Of a DNA stretch of 64,000 nt, positions 1-15,000 are shown in pieces. A program made the position numbers and the translations under genes. A model generated the notes under the pieces. It was given only the letters and a program-made list of their open reading frames with translations, ran no database searches and was not told where the DNA came from. Source of the stretch: Pratylenchus scribneri (lineage: Eukaryota; Nematoda; Chromadorea; Rhabditida; Pratylenchidae); the NCBI GenBank assembly GCA_030063045.1, contig JAQSEB010000111.1:1302001-1366000 (forward strand). The letters run 5' to 3'. Position 1 is the first letter of the stretch. The number at the start of each line of letters is the position of its first letter.

Positions 1-1486
1 GATAGTATAATAAAAATCGCAAAATAATATAAAATAAGTTATAAAATTCCTACATTCTTTGATATAAAAAATGTCCTAGATCCAATTAAATTTATGTTTT
101 TCCCCATTAGAATTTAGAAGATGAAGCAACAACTAATGACCTTCTTTTAGTAAAATTTTACTAAAATATAAAGCGATGACCTTCATTTTCGCAAAATTTT
201 ACTTCCAATTTCTTCAAAATTTGGCGAACTCCAAATCTATGATTCAATTTATAATTCGCATTTTTTACATTCTTAAACCAATATTTGAACCGGAAAAAAC
301 ATTCGTCAAATATTCGACTGATGAAATGACGAATTTCAAATTGTAATAATAAAATTAAGAAATTCAAGGCGACGAAATTTTTTAAATTAAATTAAATTTA
401 TGATCAGTGCAACGATCACAATAAATTGAGGAATTAAATTATTAAAAATTCATGTCAAATTCATGTGGATTAGAACATTAGAAGTAGAAAATTCCACAAA
501 TTTATATTAATTATTCGAAATTGCAAAAATGGCGATTGTTTTTTTTGCTAAATAAATTCCATAAATCAAGACCATCAATTCATTTCATCAAGGTCTTATC
601 TCTGTGCATTTTCTTCCATTTCTTAATTACATTTTTACCTTCCCCCAAATTAATCACACATTTTTGTCGCCTTTTTAATGGAGATATTAACATTAATGGC
701 CAGTTTTTGATCCAAAGTTTAAAAATTCCTCATCCAAAAGACAAGATTAATTTGAAGAAAGAAGGGGGAATATTGTGTACAAAAGAAGGGGGGAAAGGAG
801 GGATTTGGGGCGGGACAACTTTTTGTCAAAATTTAGGGAACAGAGTTTGGTCAATTTTCGATGCGCGAAATCGTTCGGTACAAAGGGCGTGGAAATGACT
901 CGCCTTGAGGAGAGCATAAATCGCCCTTCTCCATTTTAACTGTAAATTTCCTCTTCTTCTGTTAAAGTAGGCTGAATTATTATTATTAGGAAAATAAGAT
1001 TAAATAAAACTTTTTGTCCCAAAAAAACTTTTCCCAAACCGAGACTCAAAAAAATAAAAAAAAATGTACTTTTTACAACAAAATGTGCTGTTTGTATTGT
1101 ACCCAAAATGTGCTTTCTATTGGATTTGTGCTGTTCCTTTTTTCTCAAGTCTGCCCCAGTTTTAAAGTCCCAAATTTGCAGCCCAGACCACAAAATGTAG
1201 CATAAAATACTCAATAAAAAATGTTCGCCGGGAGGAACATCTCTCTGCTTTATTCAATTTTGTGTTCTGTCCTTCAACCATCCTCCATAAATAAAATACA
1301 ATACATAGAATCTTTTCTGTTTCCATTTTTCGTACCTTTCCATTCAAAAATGCTCCCCCAATAATCCGAATTTCTATTGTATATTCCAAATTCCAAATAT
1401 CCCTCTTTAAATCCTATTTATTTTATTCATTTTTAAGCCATTCATTCAAATCCATTATTTCCCTTTTTATTCACAAAATTCTAAAA
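1..1486. other. AT-rich intergenic stretch with no supported gene
   Basis: There are short open frames on both strands here but none has splice partners or a recognisable motif. A slightly G-rich part at about 750-900 is open on the plus strand, but its product is low-complexity and matches nothing I know. Confidence 0.4.
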
Positions 1487-2283
1487 ATGACTTCTGCTAC
1501 TGAAAACAATTTAGCCGAAATTAAATTGGCTATTTACAATTTTGAGAAGGTAAATTATAAATAATATTTATAAAATTCATATTTTTAGCGGCTGAACATT
1601 TTTCATGTTGGCATTTTTGTGCACGGAAAAGGTAATAAAAATATTTTGAATATTTATTAATTTTATTCCTTTAAGAATTCCATTATGGCGTTCGGCAGGG
1701 CGTTGCGGTGTGCAATCCACGGAATGGGGGAAAAGTGTTCCGAGTGATGGTCTACAATAAATTGCCGAGGAAAATGGCATTTTTGTAAGTGAATTTTTTA
1801 TAATGTTTAAAGGTTATTTTTGGATAAAATTAAGCAAAATTAGAGTAAAAGAATTTGTTGATAGCTAATTTTAAACCTATATCTATATCATTTTAATTGT
1901 AATATTTAATTCTTAAAATCACAGGAAATATGTGAACATTTCATTGGATGGAGTCAACAATTTGTGTACGGCACTCAATTTTGAACAACTTTTGCGGGTA
2001 AAGGCCTCATTGGAGAGTACTCGATTTGGCCCTGACACATATCGACTTTTCCACAATAATTGCATTGATTTTGCCCTCCAATTTTTGCGGATAATTGCCC
2101 AAAATGGCCAACATTTGGGCGAAAAAATATTGCCCAAGGAAATTCAGCAACCTTGGATCACAAAACATGTTCGCAAAATTGAAGCCAAAATCAATCGGAA
2201 TAAGTAAGAATTTTGGGAAATTTTGACAATTTAATTTTATCATATTCAGGAAGAAGCACATTCTTCAGCTCCCTATCCATTGA
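1487..2283 (+). CDS. PPPDE/DeSI-like (desumoylating isopeptidase-like) protein
   Basis: Five exons splice cleanly in frame: 1487-1549, 1589-1631, 1676-1784, 1925-2203 and 2250-2283, all GT-AG. The product is about 175 residues. Near residue 26 it has FHVGIFVHGKEFHYGV, which fits the catalytic-histidine region of PPPDE (DeSI/DUF862) thiol isopeptidases. Further on, YRLFHNNCIDFALQFL fits the catalytic-cysteine motif of the same fold, followed by an ILPKEI segment as in DeSI proteins. Known DeSI proteins remove SUMO or related modifiers in the cytosol or nucleus; that role here is inferred from the family. An LRAT-type NlpC/P60 enzyme is a less likely alternative because of a similar NC motif. 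The basic C-terminal tail carries no recognised domain. The start is the first ATG in frame, after an A-rich leader. Confidence 0.72.
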
Positions 2284-3023
2284 AGGAGAATGAATTGGGC
2301 AGAAAATTAAAATGTTTTTGATTTTCTGATTACAAATGTTTTTTATATTTGCTTTAAAATTAATTATGTATAAAATTAATTGGATATTTATTTTCACTTA
2401 ATCAGTGATACCAACTAAAATAGAATAAAAATTCTTTAATAAATTAAACTTTTTTACGGAAAGATAATAAATTATACTTTTTCTTTAAAAATTATTTTTG
2501 AATATTTCCCGGAAAGAAAAATGTACTTTTATCGGAGAGAAATTTACATTTTTCTTTTTTCTTATCCAAAAAGAATTAATTATTCCAAATGAGATTAAAG
2601 TTTTCCGATAATTATTTAAATGCGGAAGAATTATTTTGGTAATTTTTTTAAAAATTCTTTAATCATTCCATTAAATTTAAAATAATTCTCATTCAAAATT
2701 TCACAATATTACATAATTTCTCACATCTCACTATAAATACATTGTAAAATAAGCCATATTGGTGGGAATATTTGCAGCTTAATTTGAAGAAGAAGCCTGC
2801 CATTTTCCATCCTCATTTTATTTTTAGACTTTTGTTTGGCCATTTCCATTTGTCCCCATGGCAACTTCCCTCTGTCCATATTTTGGATTGACCATCCCAT
2901 CCACCGGGTGAATGTTGACCTTCCTTCCGCGCACCATTTTCCCTTTGGTCCACAATTTCGTCCACCACAAATATTTTCTCGCCATTTAATTAAGCGGGAT
3001 TTTACCTTATTAAATTTGCCTGG

Positions 3024-6000
3024 ATGCCCGCTGCCCGTGCCCCAATTGAACGGTGGAGCAGATCGGAATTGGAGGATCGATTCCATTCAGTTTTTGATGA
3101 AGTCCAAACATTGAAACAAAGCAATCAACAAATGAAAAGGGAAATGAAAATGTTTGATTAATAATTAATTAATTAATTAAATTATTATAATTATTTTGTG
3201 CAGAATGATTGGTCGAATTGGAGCAGGGAGAATAGCCGGAATTGATACCCAAAGGGATGGGCCTGATCAAGAATCGATGGTGGATGAATTGAGGCGATCC
3301 AACCAAGTCCTCTCGCAAAAGGTTTACCCAAAAATAATATTTTTATATTTATTTTTATTAGTTGGAAGTGTTAAAACATCAATTATTCAATTATACGGCT
3401 ATAAATAGTAGAACGCGGCCTTCAGCTGTTGGATCGAGGCCATCAACGGGACAATCAAAGATTGGAAGCGGAAAAGGGCCGCCGAGAGGCCAAAATGTTT
3501 GGAGGGAAATTTTACAAATAAAAATAATTGAAAATTTATTAGCGATCACAAGGAGGAACGATGCCATCTTCATCCGCTGGGAAAAGGCCACAAAGTGCCA
3601 CAATGATTGGGACAAATGGATGGAGGAATGGAAAAAATCAGCGAATTGGGCAAAGGACAATGCCGGCTTCGATGGCTGGGACAACAGTGAAAAATGAAGG
3701 AAATTGGCAAGATGGAAATTTGATGCAATCGGATGAATTTAGTCCGGAGAGGCGGATGAAAATTGTAGAAAATGGGGGAAGTCGAATTGGAAGACAAAAA
3801 TCCAGTGATTGGGTGGAAATTGTGCAGCAGCCAATGCAATCAGCAGCAAGCAGCAGATTCAACAATCATTTTAAGTAAAATTAAATAAATTTTATTGAAT
3901 TTTGTTGAATTTTTAATTTTTCTTGCGAATCAATATAATAAATTATCTCCTATTTAATTAGTGAAATGACTGATGAGGGAACAAGGAATTTGCAAAGGCA
4001 AAATCGAATGGCATTGGCTGAGAATGAGGAATTGCGACTTAGTCTTGAGAAAAATGAACAGGTTATTCGTGGGGAATAAGTTTTATTTTAATAGCATAGA
4101 TAATTATGGAATATTAAAATGGGAAAATTACTCTATTTGGAATGAAAAAGAAGTAAGAGCAATAAAGAAATAGTGAGTAATTTTGTGCAAAGAGGGACCC
4201 CTCTTCCATCACCCATTGCCTGGTTCCCATCAACAATTTCCCCCATTCTTTTCCTCTTTCTATATAAGCGAAAATTGAAATTGGGTCCTTGTCGCAATCT
4301 CGCACTGGCGCCGTTTGTCGCCTTTGCCTAAGGGAGCATCAAGCAGGAGCAAAAATGATTCACGTCAGTGGGTCAGATTCACTTTGTGGATCTTAAAAAT
4401 GTTCACGGCAGTGGACATAAAAAAGGGCATGCCCTTCCCTCTACCCCGCAATGGGAAAGAGTGGCAAAAAATGCAACTGCAAAAAATGCAACCACCCTGA
4501 ACCGGGCAATGGGCAAGGCGATTCCATTCGGTTGGAGTCGGTGCAAATGAGATCGCGCAAATTTTTTTCCAATTATTTAGCCAGGAAGAAAATATTTTTG
4601 TATATAATTTTAGTCAATTTATACCAGATACACTATATTTTCCAAAATTTAAACCTTACTTAAATTGTTCTGACTTGTAATGCCATTTTATTCAGAGATT
4701 GGCCACCCTCCGTCGGGAATACGATCGAATTGCGGCTGAATTGGAAGAAACACAAAAAGAATTGCGGACCCAATCCGAGTCAATTTCAAGTTATCGTGAA
4801 GAGGCACAGCGAAAGACTGAGACATCCCACAAAAGTGCAGAAATATCGGACAAAGAATTAGCAATTTTACGTGAAGAATGCCGTTCATTGAAGGCAACCT
4901 ATGATAGGCTGGTCACAAGGTGACTTGAAAATTTTCGGCTGCAATTAATAATTTATAATTTTTGGTGTACTGGTGGAAATTGTGGTAAACGTGAAGAATT
5001 GGGGTCCCAAAAAAATTTTTTTTTTAATTTTTCAAAAATTGCTATATGGGGGTTATTTGAGGTGCTGAGCACGAATCTGACATCCATTTTGCCATATCTG
5101 ACCATCTTGGTAAGATATTGCCGACTTTTACCAAGAAAAAGGGAAGGGGGGACCAAGGGCATTTTAGGCAAAAATTTTTATATGGTCAATATATAGCTCA
5201 ATCAACGCAGCTCAGTGAGCTGAATCTAATGGTACCATTTTTATTGAATAATATTGCAATATAAGCAAGTTATGATCAAAAGAAAAATTTATCTTAGTAA
5301 GATATTTAGAGCTCTAACTTGAGCGAAACGCAATATTATTCAATAAAAATGGTACCATTAGATTCAGCTCACTGAGCTGCGTTGATTGAGCTATATATTG
5401 ACCATATAAAAATTTTTGCCTAAAATGCCCTTGGTCCCCCCTTCCCTTTTTCTTGGTAAAAGTCGGCAATATCTTACCAAGATGGTCAGATATGGCAAAA
5501 TGGATGTCAGATTCGTGCTCAGCACCTCAAATAACCCCCATATAGCAATTTTTGAAAAATTAAAAAAAAATTTTTTGGGACCCCAATTCTTCACGTTTAC
5601 CAAAATTGTCACAAAATAACATCGCTCAATTTGGTCGAATCCATCATTTAAAGACAAAAAGAATTTTTATTTTTGCTGAATATTTTTAGTCCGAAAAAAA
5701 TATAGAAAATTTAAAAATCTATCTACGGTTTTAAATAATTTCTACTGTCAGATCATTGGAGGAAGAAAATGGCAGCAAAAAGGCAATGGATGAATTGGCC
5801 CGTTTGCGAATTCAAATTCAACAAAATAGCAGCGAAAGTGAATCGGAAAGACGAGAATGGGAGGAAATGGTTCGAAAATTGAGGGATGAAAATAGACGGC
5901 TGGAAAGGGAATTGAAAATTGAAATGGGCCGAACAAATCGAGAAAAGATGGAAAATGGATTTGGTGGAGAGGAAATTGACGGAAATAGAGAAGGAGAAAA

Positions 6001-9000
6001 GGGGCCAAAAATGATCAGAAATGGGAGTTTTGAAAGGAATAAGCAAAATGTAAATTTATTTCTATTAAAAATTATAATATTTTATTTAAAAAATAGTTGC
6101 AAAATCTAATTGAAAATGGCCATCAAATGTCAACAAATTCAACAACGAATTTTGGGCAAACAAATGGAGAAGAAATGTTGAATAAATTATTCAATGATGT
6201 GATTGGAATTGTGAATAGCCATATTGGCCATTCAAATCAGGAAATGAGGGCAACAATTGACAATGGCGATCATAATCGGTGAGAATTAATAATGAATTTT
6301 GAATAAAAAATGTTGAAATTGGAATAGATTAATAAATAATAATAGGTATATAAAATTGAATAAAATTTTTAGGGAACAAAATTAGAAGGATTGGAATTTG
6401 ATTTTAATCCAATTTCAATTAAATTTCCCTAAATAGATGGCAAAAAATGTACGAAGATGTTTATGAGGAATTGGAAAAAGTACGGCGACTTTTGCTCAGC
6501 GAACATCGAATTAATGCAGGAATGAAGGAACAGGCAAAAATAAAATAAAAATAAATTAAAAATGAATGGGCATAAATAGATTGAACAAATGGCAATGGAA
6601 AATGAAAATTTACGCCGAAAATATGCCCAAGATTTGGAGGATTTGAGGAAGGAATTCGAGGAAAGAGGCCTTCGAATGGGCCAATTGGAAAGGGAATTGG
6701 AAATGGTGGCGGAAAGTGGACAAATTCGGGAGGCAATTTTGACAAATGGAGTAAAATGGAGGGAGGGGAATATTTTTGAGATGAATTAAAATATTTTTAC
6801 AGAAATCAAAAGCAAATGGACGACCGGAAATTGAGGTGAATAAAAGTATTTAAAAAATTATAATTACCGTATTTCTTCTATTAGAAGCCCTGCTTATAAG
6901 TTTCGAAGTCCTAAAATCGGCAAAATTTAGGTTTAATTTTCTTACCAGACATTTTTGAACAAACTATGGCGTTTTTTATAGAACTCATTTAAGAAAATAC
7001 ATTTTAAAAAATTCCAATTACATTATTCAAAGTCGAAGGGAGCTTCTAAAAGAGAAAACGCACAATTCGTTTAATATCTATTTGCGATTGATCTTTTTTG
7101 CATTTAAAATAATAAAAATACTAATTAAATTCAATTTTTTAGTCCACTCAACTTTCATTATTCATCCCAAAATTATCTCTGACCAAATTTGGCATCGATC
7201 AATTTGTTGGTCAATCTCCAGGGCCAACACTATTTGTGGCAATCGAATTCTTCGACTTTGAATTGCAAACCAGCAAATTGGCTAATGGACCAGAGTACAT
7301 TTCGAATTGAGAGGGAAAATGACACGGATTTCTCCTTTTTCAGGGCAGATTTAAATTTTAATGCCATTTTTGAGTTGACCGTTTCCGATTTGTTCATTCA
7401 TTATTTGCAAACGGTGAATTCAACAAAATATTAAATAATAAATAAAATTGCTTTAGGAAGGAATCAATGTGGAATTGTACATTTTGAAAGAAGGTCCCGC
7501 CTATGAATTATTATCGCAGGCACAAATTCCACTTCGAAAATTGCTTTCCACCCAAACGCCAACTCAATTCAGGCAAGTTTTTTAATTTTTGAATGAAATT
7601 TACAAATTTTAATTAATTTTTTTCTACATTTTTGGGACTTTTTTCAATTCATTAAACCATTTTTTCTATTTTTAAAATTAAGTGTTTAAGTGTTCTTTAA
7701 AAAATGAGTGGAATTGGAATATTCAATTTACAGGGTGCGCCAAAAGTAACCGGACACTTTATTTTTAAAATAACTTTATTACAAATAAAGATAAATGGAT
7801 TAAAATACAATCAAATAATAGGCAAAAGAATGGGGTATAACAATAATTAAGATGATTCAAAATGGCCACCTTTGGCTTTGATACATAGACGCAAACGTTT
7901 GGGAAAATTTTCGCAAATGGCACGCAGCTCTTGGACCGTAATTTTGTCCCATTCTCGAAGAAGGGACTGCTTAAGTGACTCCAAATTTTTGTGGGGTTTA
8001 GCACAGGCCCTGGCCTCTAAAATAGCCAAAAAAGAATAATTCAACTTATTCAAATTTGGGCTGTGAGGGATACATTAATAGTCAGTAGAAAATTCAAAAT
8101 AATTGGCATGGGTTCACTTCTGATACTCTTTGCCTTTTTGTCCGCATTAGGTGTTGATTGGAAAATTTTTTTTCTATCGATGAAATAAATATGAATCTTA
8201 GCTATAAGAATGCCTAAATGATTTTTTTTAACATTATCATTTTTATTGATTTTGCCCCCGAGATCCGCCAAAACATGATTTTTGCCACTTCGCGCTTATC
8301 CCATCCCCATATCCAGACTAATTGGAGATATTGGGAATCGCCAATAACATAATTTGATAAAGGAGATTTAGCTATTAATAATATATGAAATTGGTGGTTG
8401 CGCGAAATTTTATCGTGGAAATATTTTCGTCGAAAAAAAGAGTCACTGGACCTGCGTGCCGTTGAAGGAGCAGTCGACATCTTTGCACTCTAACTTTTTT
8501 GTTTTGTTCATTCAGAAATTGCACTTTTTGCAGCTTGTAAGCCTTGATCCCGAGTTCAAATTTAGCCATCCGTCGAATTAAAGTTTCGCTTATTCCAGTC
8601 TCTCTGGCCACTTTTCTCATGGAAATCCTTGGATTGCGCTTGACTCGCATTTTGATGATTTTCCGGTTCCTGATGTGAGTGTGTTCACTGACTTCGGTCT
8701 CCCGCTTCTTTTGTGATCCTCACTTGTGCCAAACTCCCTATGCAATTTATTTGGAATTTTTCTCTCAAAATTTTTTACCGGAATTTTTTGATTACATCCT
8801 GAACCGTGCTTTTTGGTATCTCAAGAATGGCGGAAATAGTTCGGACGCTTGTATTTTTGTTGTATAATGTTATTATTGAATCTCGATTATTGGACATTAT
8901 AGAGAATCGATTGGGCTATAAATTGAGTATAAAATTAATAATTTAATACAGACATGAAAAAAGATATGAGAAATATAAAAGTGTCCGGTTACTTTTGGCG

Positions 9001-12000
9001 CACCCTGTAAAATCTGCTAGTTTTTCCCAAATGAAATACTAAAATCTCTTAAATCATTTTTCTTTATATTTTAGGACATTTTTTGATTCATTAAGCTACT
9101 TTTTTTCTATTTTTTTCAATTAATTTTTCATAAAATCAATGAAATCCTCATTTTTTAAACTAAAATCTTCTCTTAAAAATTATCATTTTTACTTCAAATT
9201 GAAATGAGATTTTATTTCAGCGTTGATCAGACGCACAAAAATATTCAAATTAATTCATCATTTTTGATGAATTTGATTGGTAAAATGAGGTGTAAAATAT
9301 AAATCAGTGGGGGAAGTGCACTTCATTTGAAGGGGAAGTTGGGAAATGTTTTCGGATCATTTTGATCATTTTTTTTCATCAATTCGGTTCATCATCAGAA
9401 TCGAAATTGTTGGCCACCTTCGCCTCCGGGAGCAAAGTTGGCACCTCCAGCCTCGGCATTTGGTCCAAAGCCGGCTGCGCGTTTGCCGTAACCATAATAG
9501 TAGGGATAGTAGCCGTAATATTGCTTGAGGGAAATAATCATAAATATTTTTTGGAAATTGTTGGGAAATTTACCGCGCTAGCCTGCTCAACCAACATTGC
9601 AACGCAGCAAATGGCGAACAAAAGGACAAGACTGAAAATGAATAGAAATGATTAGATTAAATTTTAGGCTAATTAGACTTAAAATAAATTCTTTGATGCT
9701 TTTTCAATTTGTATTTTAAAACATACATTTTGATGGCGGCAGTCATTTTTGATTTGGGTAGCTGGTTGTTTTGATGATTTTGAGAGTTAAAATGAATTCA
9801 AATGGATTTTTGATTTGAGAAGAAATGCCCAAAATTTGCGCAATATTTATAGTCAATCCAATCCTTGAAGTACATTAGTGAATTTTGACTTCAAAAGTTG
9901 TTTGTTTATTTGCCTTTTTTTATTCACCCTATTCGGCGATCATTTTCAAGGCAAATTCCATTTAAAATGAACAATTGAAATTTGTCCATTTTTGATTGTG
10001 TTGACTTTATCGTCGATGAGTGGATTTGGCATTGTTGAAAAAATGGCCAAAAATGTTAAAAACGGGAAAATTGAAAGAAAATGGGAATTGAAAATGTCAA
10101 CAAAAAACATGAATTGGCTCCCTTTTGCTCCGCGGCCTTCAGCCTTTCATAAAAAGCGGTGAAAAAAGGTGTGAAAAAATGATATTGAAGTCGATTGTAA
10201 ATTGGATAGGCCACTTAAAAGGGCAAATTTTCTTTTTTAAAATAAATTTGGATAATTTCATTTTTTTATCAAATATTTTCTGATTTTTATTTTTAATTTT
10301 TTTATAAAATTTATTATTTGAAATTCGATTCGTCCAACATTCTTTTTATGACAAATTATTATAGAAATTTTTATTAAAATTGCCCAGTAAAATATTTATG
10401 GGTTGCTAAAAAATATATAAAAAAAGGTCAAAAATGGTAGCATGATATTTTATAATTAAAAAATTCCTCATTTTTAATTTAGATTATTTTTGCTTCAATA
10501 TTAAAGTGCAAACGATTTATAAAATTTTGTAAAAAATTTAGAAAAAAAAATGAAAAAATTTAAAATAAAAAATTAATAGTTGCTGCACATATATTTTTTT
10601 GGTCAAATTGATTGGAAAATGAAAAGGAATAAATATGGAAAAAACGAATAAACTATAATTTTCCAGGGGTGAACTAAATTTTCCGATGCTTCAAAATGAT
10701 GGACAACCAGTTGGAAAAAATTCACAAATTTTGGCCAAATTGGCCTATACAATCCAAGTGCCCTTTGCTTTGCTTCGAGCATTGAGCGCGCAGAGGAGGA
10801 GAATGGCGGCCACAACATTGCTTCCATTGGAAGGAGGGGATGAGGCCAAAAACGATGAATTGACCATTCAAATCCATCGATGCAATGGGCTGGACAAATT
10901 GAAGGGAGGACAATGGGAGGAAGGTTGGCAAATGAATTAATTATTAAAAAATTGCAAATTTTTTTAAAAATATTATTTATATTTTTTAAATGCAAATTTT
11001 AAAATAAAAATTTATCAAAGGACGAAATTCATTTGCTGTTTCTGGCGGCATTTATGTGGCCTATGAATTCTTCACATTCCCCGTTAATATGAGCAAAATG
11101 GTGGCCAACACGGGGAATCCAATTTTTGATGAAAGTCATTCATGGAAATTGCCGGCTGGCAGTGAAGCAGTGAATAAATATTTGAGGGAAAAGGTGAGAT
11201 AAAATAATAAAAATTCAATTTATAATTGGACACTTTAATTTATTTTTTATGATCAAAAAGAGTAATTTATGCCTTTTAAATTTTAGGATTTGTTGATTTA
11301 CATTATCCAAGATGGGCCTACAGGCCAAAATAAAATTGGATCGGATTCTCAGCACTCGGCCTCCAATTCTCGTGCCCTTGGCTTAATTCGCCTTCCACTA
11401 TTTCCGTTGAGTCGAAATGGCAAAATTTCGGGAACATTCACATTGTGTGATCGAGTATGAAATATTTCTCGATATTTTAATTTATATTTTCATTCCAAAG
11501 GCTGATGAATCGATTGCCGCCGGTGCCTCCATTGATATTTCAATTTTTTGGAAATTTGCCTATTTATATGAAAGTCAGCAGCAGAATACAGAATTGGAAC
11601 AAATTGTAATTTTTTAGGATTTAAAATATATAAAAAATTTTAGAATTTTTTTCAAATTTTGAAAATAAAAAAAAGAAAAAATTCATAAAAAAATTTCATG
11701 TAAATAAGATTTTTAAAAAATTTCCTACAAATAAGATTTCACCTGAAAATTTTTAAGAAATTTGCTACTCCGTTGGCCAAAAAATCCGTTGCAATTTCAA
11801 ATGAATTAGAAGAGAAAATGATTTCCCAACAACAAATTGGACCAATCCAAAATGAGAAAATTGAAAAAATGGCATCATCGCCTGCTGCAGAATTGTCCAT
11901 CGAAAAGCAGAAAAGTTTGGAAGAAAGTGAAGAAGATGAAGAAATGGACGAAATTGAATTGAGAAGAAGACTTTTTGCCGGATTTGATGAACCGAAACAA

Positions 12001-15000
12001 AATGTGGCCAAATTAGAGGGAGAATATTTGGAACTTAAAAAGGCGGCAGAATTGGAAAAGGAAGAAATGGAACAAACGAGAAATGACGATGAAAATGAGC
12101 AAGGAAGGGAAGAATATGCAAAAAACAATTTTGAGGAATTTGAGCCAAAGAGTAATAAATTACAAGAGGCAATCGAGAAAGCAACAGATGAAGGCAAAAA
12201 TTCTCCATCTGCTGAAAAGTAATTCATTAAAAATTTAAATTTATTAAATTAATTAAACTTATCCAATTATTTTATTTTATAAATCATATTGCCCTGAGGC
12301 ATTTTATTATATATATTCGATACAGTAAACTAGGGTTCGTCAAAGTCGGCTTCGGTTTGAGAAAATTAATACAATTTAAAACTGATTGGACATTCTTACT
12401 CCTTTCAACCAAAAATAGGAGAAACCGAAACGAAAACCAACATTTTTCAAGAAACGAAAACTGGGATTTAACCCGACATTTTGTAAAACCAACCATTATC
12501 TACATTACAGAAAAAAGTGACAATTTTAAAATTAATTTCAGCCTAATTTCTGGACCTGAAAATGTTCAATCACCAAAATCTTCAATAAACAACGAAAATC
12601 ATGAAATTGAAGGAATAGAAGGAGAAGAGGGAGAATTGGAGGATGAGGACGAAGAAGGTTCGGTCAAATCGGATGCAACCTACACAATGGAAACAATTGG
12701 AGGAGGAGATGAAGCCATTCCGGATGTGGTAATCCGTGATGAGGACATTCGGGCAAAGGAGGAGTTGAGAAAGGCAGTTAAGAGGGTGGAAGAGGAGATA
12801 AGGATGGATGAAGAGGAAAAGCCGCCTTTTAAACCGGAACCAGCTGTCCGTCGTTCCTTACTTGGCGACTTGCCTCCAATCCAAACAAGGCCACAAATTC
12901 GGGTAAATTTTTGGGGTTTGAAATTGGGATTGAAATTTGTCTATAGCAAAAAAAAGTAATTGTGAATTCAGTTAAAGGACAAAAATTTATTTTCATCTGA
13001 TAAAATTACATTAGATATAAAAAATAAATATTACTCTTATTCCATAGAACTTTAGTTTATTGAATTTTAAATTAATTTTGCTAAATTAATACGGGAGAAA
13101 AAATATTGAAAATGACAAAAAGATTATAGCAGTTCAACGGATTGTCCTAGACCCTCAAATCCTATAGCCTATACCCATTCGATAGATCTCGTCGAGAAGC
13201 ATCGTTTGATAATGATTTTGCTTAAGTTAATCCAAAAACCATAGATGGTTTAAAAGGTTTAATCGGTTTAATACCCCTAATTTCTTATCAAACCATGACA
13301 ATACCAATTACAATTACCGATTGACGCTTCTTTTATGAATACAGAATGAGCCATCAGAAAGTTCGATAGAAGAAAATTCCCAACAACAAGAGATGGCAAA
13401 AGAAATATTATCAGTCGGGAAAAAAGCAGTGGAATTCACTGAACCATTGCATTCTTCAATTCCACGTAAGTCTAAAAAAATTGCCCGAAAATAAACAAAA
13501 ATAAATTCAGCCAGCGATATTTCGGCCAGTTTCTCCGAAGATTTACTCTCTTCCCATTCAAATGCTTCGGCCGAATCAAATGAAAATGGCTCGGAGGATT
13601 TGTCAACGCCGAGGGGCATAAAGGAGGAAGAGGGACAAATTGATGAGGTTGAAAAGCAGCAAAGACGAAAACAACAAAGGCGTATGAGGAAATTGAAACA
13701 AAGACGGCAAATTAACATCGATGCCGTACCCAAATCACCTGCAATTCGAGTATTTTATTATTCATTGTAAAATGGGCTTAAAAGGAGTTAAGACACGATG
13801 AAATCAGCTGCGTAAAATTTGAATTTTATTTCCTTCATTACCGTACTATTCCGCATTGCAAAACTTAATTCAACCTTTGTTTCAATTCCATTTTAAAAAT
13901 TTTGGCAAAAAAAGATATTGGAATAAATACCGTAAATCATCAATTAGAATCCTCCTCTATTAAACCCCATATACCGTATTTTTAAGGAGAAAAAGGGTAA
14001 AAATTTGAATTTTTTGCTCCTTTGGAGGGTCTCTATCCCCGGCGGGGCTACTAATAGAGGATTTACGTTATTAACAAAAAAATGAATTTAGGCTCATCCG
14101 CGGGAGGAATCCTTTGAATCGATGAACAGCAACAGCGAAACACAACAATTAGAAGGGGATAATGGCCAACAAAGCACACGGGCAATTGTGCAAATTCGAG
14201 TGGGCAAATTACGCCTTCTGGAGCATTCCTCACTGCTCCATCCTGAATTCGATGCAGCCCAGGTCTATGTTGAATGGAATTTTTTGGACATTGAAAGGGA
14301 ATTTTGTGAGACTGAAGGAACAATGCCATTGCCCAGACATTCCAGTGAACCAATTGAATTTAATCAGCAAAAAGGTTAAAAATGAAATAAAAAATTTCAA
14401 AAATTGAATACTCATGAAATTGGGAATTTTTTAATGAGAAATATTTTTTAAAATACTGAAAAAATTACTAAAAATGCCGAAAAATTATATATCGGTCTGG
14501 TCTAGGACAAACCACTGAACCGTTATTACCTTTTCTGCATTTTCAACAATTTTTCGGCATTTTCGGTAATTTTTCAGCAAATAAAATACTATCCTTTTTA
14601 ATAAATAAAAATGAACAATTTTTAATATAATTTTGTTATTTTTCAGCATATGAGCTGAATCATAAGCGAGTGGCTTTGCTCAAACAATGGACTGAATTGA
14701 ACATTCGGTTAGTTCACAATTTTTTTGGAATTTTTCCCATTTTCTTAAAGTTTGACTTTTACGCTTGTTTTGGAGCCGACGACTGAAGGACAACACGAAT
14801 CGGATGATTTGTGCATGGGGGAATTGGATTTAATGGAAGTGCTGAATGCCAATGATCACACATTGATAAGTGCGTTTTGGCTTTTGGGTTATTTGAAAAA
14901 GATGAATTATTAACAAATTTTTTAATTCCCAAAATATAGTACTGAATGACCTCTTTTAAATTCCCATCCTAGACCTAAAGATACTGGCTGAATGAACTTT

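Noticed and set aside
1577..2261. Several minus-strand frames over the first gene
   Set aside because: All overlap exons of the PPPDE-like gene, which splices consistently on the plus strand.
2721..3086. Minus-strand frame of 121 codons
   Set aside because: It overlaps the 5' end of the RPGRIP1L-like gene in antisense, has no motif, and the plus-strand exon is well supported.
4953..5657. Two identical proteins on opposite strands
   Set aside because: They arise from the two arms of the foldback element and are not separate genes.
11739..12227. Minus-strand frame of 162 codons, Ser/Phe-rich
   Set aside because: It is the antisense shadow of the acidic RPGRIP1L-like exon on the plus strand.
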